Under the pieces are notes generated by a model. It was not told the DNA's origin. It saw nothing but the letters and a program-made list of their open reading frames with translations, and did no database searches. Positions 56,801-64,000 of a DNA stretch of 64,000 nucleotides are shown in pieces. Location of the stretch: assembly GCA_030144725.1 (NCBI GenBank), contig JASKMD010000003.1:3862910-3926909 (forward strand), given 5' to 3'. Within the stretch, counting starts at the first letter, position 1. Every line of letters starts with the position of its first letter. The translations under genes and the position numbers were made by a program. The DNA comes from Haematococcus lacustris. Its lineage: Eukaryota; Chlorophyta; Chlorophyceae; Chlamydomonadales; Haematococcaceae.

Positions 56801-59000
56801 ACAGCAGCACTCTCTTGCTGCCCCCCAGATACCCAGGTGTCAGCCCCCCTGCCTGCTGCTGCTGCTGCTGCTGCAGGGCAGGTGGGTTGGAGGGTGGGGG
56901 GGCTGCAACAGTGAGGGGGGGTGGTGGCGGGGGCCAGGTCCAGCAGCAGCAGCAGGCAGTGCTGCAGTTGGCTGCCTTCCAGGGCCACTGCGGCTCCAGG
57001 TGTCAGGGGACTGGGCCACAACCTGTTGCAAGCCTTGGAGCAGCTGCAGGGCAGGCAGGCAGGCAGGCAGGCAGGCAGGTGGGCAGGCAGGCAGGTGGGC
57101 AGGCAGGCAAGTGGGCCAAGGTTCAGGCACACAGACTAGCAGCAAGCGGGCACCTTGCATAACCTTGCACGGGCCTAGTGTGACACCTCAGCCAGCAGCA
57201 GGCTCACAGCTTGGAGCAACCTCGCTTTGACAGCCCCCTGTGCCTAGGACCCACTGTGGGTCCCACCTCTGGCTGCTCCCATCATATGAGCATGATTCTG
57301 CGGTCCTTGGCAGGAAACACCCTGCCCCTGCCCCTCCCCCTCCCCCTGCCCCTCCCCCTGCCCCTCCCCCTCCCCCTCCCCCTCCCCCTGCCCCTCCCCC
57401 TGCCCCTGCCCCTGCCCCTGCCCCTGCCCCTGCCCCTGCCCCTGCCCCTGCCCCTGCCCCTGCCCCTGCCCCTGCCCCTGCCCCTGCCTGACCCTGTCCC
57501 CTCCCTCCCTCCCCCCCCTCCCCCTCCCCCTCCCCCTCCCCCCTCCCCCTCCCCCTCCCGCCCCCTCCCCTACCTGACCCTGTCCCCTCCCTCCCCCCGC
57601 TGCCCACCCTCCACTGATCCCGGGACCGCCCGCTGCCCCTCCCTTTACCCCTCCCCCTAACTTCCCCCACCCCTGTGCCCCCCCTTCTCCCCCTTCCCAC
57701 TCACCTTGATAGTCTGCGCAGCAATGGGGCGGTACCCCACCACCCTGATCAGCATGTGTGCAGCACTCAACCACATGCTGCCCTCTGGGGGGTCTGCCCC
57801 AGACCTTTGGGCTGATTTTGGCCTGGCTTGCGCTGTTGCTGCAAGGGCGTGAGGGGGAGGAGGGGGAGGAGGGGGAGGCAGAGGTCGCCGGCAACGGAGA
57901 GGGATCAGGGCCGAGGGTAGAGGAGGGGAGGAGGGTGGAGGGGGCAGGAGGCTGTCTAGACAGAGGTGGTTGAGGGGGCTGGGTGCGCTTGCGTGCTGTG
58001 GCAGCAGCCCGGGGAGCAGCAGCAGCAGCAGCAGGAGGGTGTGGTGGGGGGGGGTGCTGGTGGTGGAAGCCAGGGGAGGGAGTGGGGCTCGGGCCCGGCA
58101 GGCAAATCCAGGGTGCGGGCCGCCTCCTTGTCACCAGGACATAGCTGTATCAAGGCTGCGCACGCCCAGCCATACACCTGCCCCTTCGGCGACCCCTGCT
58201 CCTTGTCCCGGCCTTGTGGTTTCCCACTTCCGCTGCTGCCGCTCCTGCTGGTGGTGGGCGGTGGGCCCAGCAGCTGGGCTACCTCCTTATCCACCTCCGA
58301 GCTGTACCCCCAGCAGTGGAGGCAGGCCAGGACTGACAGCAGGCTGCGCAGCGGCCCCCCGCCCCGCCCCCCCTACAGTACAGCCAGACCCAGCCGCCTG
58401 CCGCCTGCAGCAGCAGCTGGGGCTGGCAGGCAGCTGCCTTGGAGGTCCCGCCCAGCTGGAGCCGGGGCCTGGGCCAGGCCTTGCTGGGGAGTGGCAGGCG
58501 GGGCTGGGGCTGAGGCTGAGGCTGAGGTCAGGGCCAAGGCTAGGGCCTGAGCCGGAGTTGCAGTTGGGGTGGCAGCCGGGGCAGGGGCGGGGGTGGGGGC
58601 GGGTGGCAGAGGTGTGTCTGGGCCCTGAACCAGGCTGGTCAGCTTGGCTACCAGTGCCGTGCGCAGGTGGCGCAGGGAAGGAAGCAGGGAGGGGGACGGC
58701 AAGCGAGTCAGTGCCCACAGGAAGCAGCTCTCTTAACAGCTCAAGGGGTGGGAGGAGGGGTGGGGCTGTGCCGGCTGCAGGCCGACCCCCCAACTGGCAG
58801 TCTGGGGTTTTGAGCAGCAGAGCAGCGCGACTGGCAGCAGCAGTGCAGCGCATCAGGGGGGCGAGGGGCAGGCCCGATGGGCTCTTGGCCCTCTCAGCCG
58901 CCTCTGGTAGCAGCAGCTGCAGCAGTGGCAGAGCTACCTCGGCCCAGCTCAGCGTGGCTGGCTCAAGGAAGCTGGAGGGAAGCTGGGAGGAGCTGGGGTG
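43168..59000 (-). CDS. Very long helical-repeat protein, OPR/FASTK-like (putative organelle RNA-binding)
   Basis: Phase-consistent exons from the 3' end: 43980-43168 (stop), 45125-44247, 45576-45425, 45916-45858, 46470-46330 and one ending at 46935 (start about 47065). Further exons include one starting at 48328, one ending at 53179, 57777-57705, and others to the gap at 59001. The protein repeats a helical motif with L..LG..P...WL: LVFHLGARPPLPWWGAV, VMAFVGYQPSPQWLNSW, LTSLGVKPSGPWLKAW, QQSTFPPSRYMDALQ, LLFHLARVGYLPSGAWL, SHQQLPPGWLEA and MLIRVVGYRPIAAQ. This resembles the P-P-x-x-W helical repeats of OPR proteins and the related FASTK-type repeats, which bind organelle RNAs in green algae; it may instead be a related family. 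Long Pro/Gln/Ser/Gly linkers separate the repeats. No RAP domain was seen at the C-terminus. Exons between 48.3 and 58.9 kb are only partly resolved, and two adjacent genes cannot be excluded. Confidence 0.65.
44098..44139. repeat. ACGC tetranucleotide microsatellite
   Basis: About ten units in the 266-base intron between 44246 and 43981 of the helical-repeat gene. Confidence 0.9.
44357..44440 (-). repeat. Coding hexamer CCCTGC (Gln-Gly run)
   Basis: About 14 units in exon 45125-44247; on the minus strand they encode a (GlyGln)n run, followed by more Gln-rich sequence. Confidence 0.85.
45219..45420. repeat. CCTCCCT heptamer array
   Basis: About 28 perfect 7-bp units in the intron 45424-45126, starting within five bases of the donor on the minus strand. 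Because seven is not a multiple of three, all frames read a 7-residue period; these frames are artefacts. Confidence 0.95.
45605..45835. repeat. CGGGG pentamer array
   Basis: About 40 perfect CGGGG units, with TGGGG and long G-run variants at the end, occupy most of the intron 45857-45577. The plus strand has strong G-quadruplex potential. Confidence 0.95.
46622..46905. repeat. GGGGCA hexamer array
   Basis: About 47 perfect units in the 464-base intron 46934-46471. Frames read (GlyGln)n, (GlyArg)n or (ProCys)n and are not coding. Confidence 0.95.
48344..53012. repeat. 4.67-kb GAGTCAGT octamer array with higher-order structure
   Basis: About 583 octamers: GAGTCAGT plus variants GAGCCAGT, GAGCCAGC, GAGCCATT, GAGTCGAT, GAATCAGT and GAGCCTTT, and a few 4-base CAGT insertions. 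It fills the intron 53178-48329 of the helical-repeat gene; the array ends about 15 bases from the minus-strand acceptor. Rare variants recur at fixed offsets (for example gtgggtca at 48891 and 50883; GAGCCGGT at 49293 and 51285: both 1992 bp), showing a higher-order duplication. TGAGTCA, the AP-1/GCN4-type bZIP site, occurs in most units. Confidence 0.97.
53307..53350 (-). repeat. CTG triplet run (poly-Ser on the minus strand)
   Basis: About 12 triplets; in the frame of the LLFHLARVGYLPSGAWL exon they give poly-Ser, just before FPKPPVPLS. It is probably part of that exon, whose 5' boundary I could not fix. Confidence 0.6.
54478..56747. repeat. 2.27-kb CCTCC polypyrimidine tract
   Basis: Almost pure C and T on the plus strand, from CCTCC, CCCCCTCCT and CCTCCCTCCCTCTCC blocks that recur in higher-order order (the CTCCCTCCCCTCCCTCCCT block repeats many times). 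It lies in the region of the minus-strand gene, whose sense RNA would be pure purine. Plus-strand frames of 945 and 812 residues and minus frames of 886 residues arise only because T/C-rich codons and their complements contain no stops. Confidence 0.97.
57322..57488. repeat. CCCCTCC / CCCCTG hexamer array
   Basis: About 27 units of CCCCTC or CCCCTG; the last 15 are perfect CCCCTG. They lie between partial exons of the minus-strand helical-repeat gene, 217 bases from the exon at 57705-57777. Confidence 0.92.
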
Positions 59001-59500
59001 NNNNNNNNNNNNNNNNNNNNNNNNNNNNNNNNNNNNNNNNNNNNNNNNNNNNNNNNNNNNNNNNNNNNNNNNNNNNNNNNNNNNNNNNNNNNNNNNNNNN
59101 NNNNNNNNNNNNNNNNNNNNNNNNNNNNNNNNNNNNNNNNNNNNNNNNNNNNNNNNNNNNNNNNNNNNNNNNNNNNNNNNNNNNNNNNNNNNNNNNNNNN
59201 NNNNNNNNNNNNNNNNNNNNNNNNNNNNNNNNNNNNNNNNNNNNNNNNNNNNNNNNNNNNNNNNNNNNNNNNNNNNNNNNNNNNNNNNNNNNNNNNNNNN
59301 NNNNNNNNNNNNNNNNNNNNNNNNNNNNNNNNNNNNNNNNNNNNNNNNNNNNNNNNNNNNNNNNNNNNNNNNNNNNNNNNNNNNNNNNNNNNNNNNNNNN
59401 NNNNNNNNNNNNNNNNNNNNNNNNNNNNNNNNNNNNNNNNNNNNNNNNNNNNNNNNNNNNNNNNNNNNNNNNNNNNNNNNNNNNNNNNNNNNNNNNNNNN
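59001..59500. other. Assembly gap, exactly 500 N
   Basis: 500 consecutive N; true size unknown. It interrupts the 5' part of the minus-strand helical-repeat gene. Confidence 0.99.
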
Positions 59501-59947
59501 GTGAGACGTGGCTCGGACAAGCAGTCGCACACGCTATGAAGGGCTGCGCGTGAGGCGCACCGAACTCGCAGAAATAGCTTGGCACGTGGCTAATCATGTG
59601 TTGCGTCTCCGCGATCCTACCCTGCGCAACAACAGATGACATTGAACTGACCCTGACCAGCTGCCCTATGACATAGAGCACAGCCTCAGAGGCAGGAGCA
59701 TGTTAATGGCAGGCCTCCCCTTCCCTTGCCATCGCACTCCGGTAAGCTGCTCCCCCCCCCCTTCACTCCCCAACATTCACACATTCTGCACAGTTACACT
59801 CATGACTGTGGCCGTCAAGTTCATCCCTCAACGAACATCTCCCTGTACTCCTGACATGATGCGAATGAACAAGGTCTATAGCAGGTCTCCTGTGCGTTCC
59901 CCACACCCTTCCCTGTCTGACCCCATGCGCAGACGTCACTTCACACC
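59501..59947. promoter_or_regulatory. Probable divergent promoter region
   Basis: It lies between the gap, which contains or precedes the start of the minus-strand helical-repeat gene, and the first plus exon at 59948. Short frames (plus 59700-60077, minus 59681 into the gap) have no recognisable content. A minus ATG at 59681 could begin the helical-repeat gene, but the gap prevents a test. Confidence 0.35.
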
Positions 59948-62900
59948 ATGGCAGGAAGGGCGCAGCCCCACGGCTGCACCAGCCTCCCCAGGGCCCTCCA
60001 CCACAGCCCCACAGGCCCACCCCTACAGCTGGTGGCCGAGCCGCTGCTGCGCCAAGTGCTTGCCCGGCAGCTGCTGACCCAGCTGGCGACGCAGCCCTCC
60101 CGCATGCATGACGCCTACATGCTGCCCGCTGCGCCCCCACCCCCCTTGGCCTGGCGGCAGCTGGAGGAGGATGTCACCCGGCACGTGAGGGAGGGAGGTG
60201 GCGGTGCGAGCCAGGTGCTGGCGAGCCACCTGTGCGAGCAGCAGCATGCGGTGCCACCAACACCTGGGACCCCTGGGTCAGTGCCGCCACCCCCCCCTAG
60301 GCTCAGGGTGCTCAGCCCGCCCAGGCCCCCCCCCCCAGGCCCCTAGGCCCCCCCCCCACCCCCCCCCTAGACCCCCACCACCCCCCCACCCCCCCCGGGC
60401 CCCTAGACCCCCCCCACCCCCCCACCCCCCCTGGGCCCCTAGACCCCCCCCCACCCCCCCTGGCCCCCTAGACCCCCCCCCCCACCCCCCCTGGCCCCTA
60501 GACCCCCCCCCACCCCCCCTGGCCCCTAGACCCCCCCCCCACCCCCCCTGGCCCCTAGACCCCCCCCCCACCCCCCCTGGCCCCTAGACCCCCCCCCCCC
60601 CACCCCCCCTGGCCCCTAGACCCCCCCCCCCACCCCCCCTGGCCCCTAGACCCCCCCCCACCCCCCCCTGGCCCCTAGACCCCCCCCCCACCCCCCCTGG
60701 CCCCTAGACCCCCCCCCCACCCCCCTGGCCCCTAGACCCCCCCCCCACCCCCCCCTGGCCCCTAGACCCCCCCCCCCCCCTGCCCCTGGCCCCCTCCACC
60801 CCCCCCCACCCCCCCCCCTGGCCCCCTAGACCCCCCCCCACCCCCCCTGGCCCCTAGACCCCCCCCCACCCCCCTGGGCCCCTAGACCCCCCCCCCACCC
60901 CCCCTGGCCCCTAGACCCCCCCCCCCACCCCCCCTGGCCCCTAGACCCCCCCCCCACCCCCCCTGGCCCCTAGACCCCCCCCCACCCCCCCTGGCCCCTA
61001 GACCCCCCCCCCACCCCCCCCTGGCCCCTAGACCCCCCCCCACCCCCCCTGGCCCCTAGACCCCCCCCCCACCCCCCCCTGGCCCCTAGACCCCCCCCCC
61101 ACCCCCCCTGGCCCCTAGACCCCCCCCCACCCCCCCTGGCCCCTAGACCCCCCCCCCACCCCCCCCTGGCCCCTAGACCCCCCCCCCACCCCCCCTGGCC
61201 CCTAGACCCCCCCCCACCCCCCCCTGGCCCCCTAGACCCCCCCCCACCCCCCCCTGGCCCCTAGACCCCCCCCCCACCCCCCCTGGCCCCTAGACCCCCC
61301 CCCACCCCCCCTGGCCCCTAGACCCCCCCCACCCCCCCTGGCCCCTAGACCCCCCCCCACCCCCCCTGGCCCCTAGACCCCCCCCCCACCCCCCCTGGCC
61401 CCTAGACCCCCCCCCACCCCCCCTGGCCCCTAGACCCCCCCCCACCCCCCCCTGGCCCCTAGACCCCCCCCCACCCCCCCTGGCCCCTAGACCCCCCCCC
61501 ACCCCCCCTGGCCCCTAGACCCCCCCCCACCCCCCCTGGCCCCTAGACCCCCCCCCACCCCCCCTGGCCCCTAGACCCCCCCCCCACCCCCCCTGGCCCC
61601 TAGACCCCCCCCCCACCCCCCCTGGCCCCTAGACCCCCCCCCACCCCCCCTGGCCCCTAGACCCCCCCCCCACCCCCCCTGGCCCCTAGACCCCCCCCCA
61701 CCCCCCCTGGCCCCTAGACCCCCCCCCACCCCCCCTGGCCCCTAGACCCCCCCCCACCCCCCTGGCCCCTAGACCCCCCCCCACCCCCCCTGGCCCCTAG
61801 ACCCCCCCCCACCCCCCCTGGCCCCTAGACCCCCCCCCACCCCCCCTGGCCCCTAGACCCCCCCCCACCCCCCCTGGCCCCTAGACCCCCCCCCCACCCC
61901 CCCTGGCCCCTAGACCCCCCCCCACCCCCCCTGGCCCCTAGACCCCCCCACCCCGGCACCCCCCCCTGGCCCCTAGACCCCCCCCCACCCCCCCTGGCCC
62001 CTAGACCCCCCCCCCACCCCCCCTGGCCCCTAGACCCCCCCCCACCCCCCCTGGCCCCTAGACCCCCCCCCACCCCCCCTGGCCCCTAGACCCCCCCCAC
62101 CCCCCCTGGCCCCTAGACCCCCCCCACCCCCCCTGGCCCCTAGACCCCCCCCCACCCCCCCCTGGCCCCTAGACCCCCCCCCCACCCCCCCTGGCCCCTA
62201 GACCCCCCCCCACCCCCCCTGGCCCCTAGACCCACCCCCCACCCCCCCTGGCCCCTAGACCCCCCCCCCACCCCCCCTGGCCCCTAGACCCCCCCCCCAC
62301 CCCCCCTGGCCCCTAGACCCCCCCCCACCCCCCCTGGCCCCTAGACCCCCCCCCACCCCCCCTGGCCCCTAGACCCCCCCCCCACCCCCCCCTGGCCCCT
62401 AGACCCCCCCCCACCCCCCCCTGGCCCCTAGACCCCCCCCCCACCCCCCCTGGCCCCTAGACCCACCCCCCACCCCCCCCTGGCCCCTAGACCCACCCCC
62501 ACCCCCCCTGGCCCCTAGACCCCCCCCCCCACCCCCCCTGGCCCCTAGACCCCCCCCCACCCCCCCTGGCCCCTAGACCCCCCCCCCACCCCCCCTGGCC
62601 CCTAGACCCCCCCCCCACCCCCCCTGGCCCCTAGACCCACCCCCACCCCCCCTGGCCCCTAGACCCACCCCCAGGTGGTGTCAGCAGACTACATCCCAGG
62701 CGGCCCCTCCCTTGGTGCCGGTTCGTCCCTACGCCCTTGTGTGGTGGTGGTGGCAGCAGGCTGCCCCGCTTGAGGTCAGGCAGTCAGTGGCGCCACCCCC
62801 CACAGGGCAGGCAGGCAGGGGGAGGGCCTGCCAGGGGGCCTGCTGGCTGAGCTGCCTTGCCCTGCTGGCTGGCCCTGCGTGCTGCTGACTGCCCACGTAG

Positions 62901-63981
62901 CCGACCTGCTAGCCTGCACGGTGCACGATACAGACAGCGTGACCCCCCTGGGCCTGTGCGCTGGGCTGGGCTGACCTGCTGGGCTGGGATGTCTGAAGTG
63001 CACAAGACGGTTGGCAGCTGCAGGTCAGGTCTGAGCACCTCACCCCCGCTCCTATGGATTGTGCCGCTGCTGCTGCTGCTGCTGCTGCTGCTGCCGTGTC
63101 TGGTGGTGGTGGTGGTGGTGAGCAGGCAGGCGCTGCATGTTGTGCAGCCGGCCCAGGGCCCCGCGCTTCAAGCAGGCCGCCATCAACGCCTTCCTGGCGG
63201 CTGTGTTCCGGGCAGTGGAGGCAGCAGGCGAGCAGCCCACACCCACCACACCAGCTTTGCCCAGGGTGAGGGGTGGGGCGTGATGATGGGCGGGTGGAGG
63301 GGAGGGGAGCGCAGGCTGGCAGGGGGAGGGATGGGGCCTGATGAGCAGGGGGGGGAGGGAGCACAGGCAGGCAGCCGGTGGGAGGGCGTGGCCTGATGTG
63401 GAGTGAGGGGGAGTACCGCCCCCCGCCCCCCGCCCCCCGCCCCCCACCCTGGGCTGCAGGTGCGTGTGAGCCGTTACGACCTGTTCCACGGCCACCTGTT
63501 CCTAGGGCCGCACCCCCTCCCTGCAGCCAAGGTGGGGTCCGCAGGGGGCTGGGGGCACTGCAGGGGGGGACGGGGGGCCTAGGGGGTGGGGGGCCTGCCT
63601 GGGGGGGGGGTCCCCTTTGCCTCCACTTTCTCCCCTCCCCCCCAACCCCCTCCTCCCTCCCCACCCCCCTCCCCCCTGTATCGCAATCATTGACTCGTCA
63701 GTGATGGCAGTGCCGCCTGATGGCGCCTGCCTGAGTGCTGCGTCTGGCTGCGGCGTGTTGTTGAGGGTGGGGTGGGGCAGCAGCCCTCCCTCCCCTGCCA
63801 CTGGCTCCCTCCCCCCTGCCTGTGGGGCCACCAGCACGCTGTGCCACCCACCTTCTGATTGCAGCCAGGCCGGCAGCCTGGCCAGCCGGGGCAGGGCCTG
63901 GGCCTGGGCCTGCTGCTGCACAGTCAGGAGTACCCGGCCTGGCACCCGGACCACTTCCCCCACCACCTAGGCTGGTGCCAG
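59948..63981 (+). CDS. Six-exon gene of unrecognised family, continues past the window
   Basis: Exons 59948-60184, 62675-62720, 62835-62955, 63148-63265, 63460-63531 and 63865-63981 agree in phase at every junction, which is strong evidence for a real gene. The product so far is about 237 residues: an N-terminus that could be a targeting sequence (MAGRAQPHGCTSLPRALHHS), then LVAEPLLRQVLARQLLTQLA, HVADLLACTVHDTDSVTPLG, FKQAAINAFLAAVFRAVEAA, VRVSRYDLFHGHLFLGPHPL and LLLHSQEYPAWHPDHFPHHL. An acceptor-like cctacag before LVAEPL means the first exon could instead start at about 60028. The mix of short conserved-looking motifs suggests a globular protein, but I cannot name the family. A gtaggt donor at 63982 shows that it continues. 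Confidence 0.7.
60330..62672 (+). repeat. About 85 copies of a 26-29-bp minisatellite in intron 1
   Basis: The unit is TGGCCCCTAGA followed by 7-10 C, A, and 5-8 C; length variation comes from the C runs. It fills the 2.49-kb intron 60185-62674 almost completely, the last unit ending a few bases before the true acceptor (cccccag at 62674). Each unit ends in pyrimidines plus CCCCTAG, which looks like a 3' splice site. Small minus-strand Gly/Arg frames inside it are artefacts. Confidence 0.97.
62921..62930 (+). other. ACGATACAGA region within exon 3, near the weakest donor of the gene
   Basis: Downstream of this position exon 3 ends at gtgcgc (62956), a donor chosen because it restores phase with exon 4 (CT|C gives Leu). 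An unspliced reading would stop at 62975. Confidence 0.4.
63063..63121 (+). repeat. GCT and GGT triplet runs in intron 3
   Basis: A nine-unit GCT run (about 63066-63093) and a GGT run (63104-63120) lie between exons 3 and 4. Confidence 0.8.
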
Positions 63982-64000
63982 GTAGGTTAGACAGGCAGGT

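Noticed and set aside
54393..57230. Plus- and minus-strand frames of 650-945 residues (poly Pro/Ser/Leu or Gly/Arg/Glu)
   Set aside because: They are stop-free only because the sequence is a C/T repeat; all frames on both strands stay open together and none has domain content or a plausible start context.
60330..62672. CRISPR-like or coding interpretation of the 27-bp repeat
   Set aside because: Units vary only in C-run length, have no spacers, and lie between two exons that join in phase.
1..64000. tRNA, rRNA or riboswitch genes
   Set aside because: I scanned for tRNA-like A/B boxes, rRNA core words and known riboswitch-like cores by eye and saw none; a covariance-model search would be needed to exclude small RNAs.

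Overview
The window looks like nuclear DNA from a chlorophycean (volvocalean, possibly Haematococcus-like) green alga. The evidence is GC-rich, intron-dense genes with short phase-consistent exons, very long low-complexity and tandem arrays inside introns, TGTAA-type polyadenylation words, and proteins that match plant or algal families. The species is an inference. There are two 500-base N gaps (6988-7487 and 59001-59500). I saw no rRNA, tRNA, CRISPR array or bacterial-style operon.

Layout. 1-2264: unassigned DNA, then a small three-exon gene. 2332-6380 (+): DUF506/PDDEXK-like protein with a long low-complexity tail. 7621-8934 (-): unrecognised Pro/Ala/Leu-rich protein, cut by the first gap and divergent from 9428-15310 (+), LEO1 of the Paf1 complex (eight exons). 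16687-22296 (-): ALG5, dolichyl-phosphate beta-glucosyltransferase (ten exons), convergent with LEO1. 22766-24588 (+): an RBP45/47-like protein with one RRM, divergent from ALG5. 24.6-33.3 kb is AT-richer, transposon-like DNA: a weak spliced gene, foldbacks, a palindrome cluster, a MITE-like element with 31-bp inverted ends, and a frameshifted gene of unknown family. 33880-39022 (+): U2AF large-subunit-like splicing factor (ten exons) with one RRM plus a UHM. 39.0-43.2 kb: decayed repeats. 43168 to about 59000 (-): a very long gene encoding a W/P-rich helical-repeat protein that resembles organelle RNA-binding OPR/FASTK-type proteins. 59948-63981 (+): an unrecognised gene with six phase-consistent exons that runs off the window.

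The main theme is intron biology. Almost every gene carries its own tandem array inside an intron, often directly beside a splice site, and each array has a different unit: GGGCA, CCCTGA, CTGGG, ACACG, CGGGG, GGGGCA, CCTCCCT, a 27-bp minisatellite, and a 4.67-kb GAGTCAGT array. Three introns, in LEO1, ALG5 and the RRM gene, begin with GC instead of GT; in each case protein homology fixes the splice site. Reading frames inside the arrays are artefacts of repeats without stop codons and are not annotated as genes. All exon coordinates come from reading splice signals and phase by eye.
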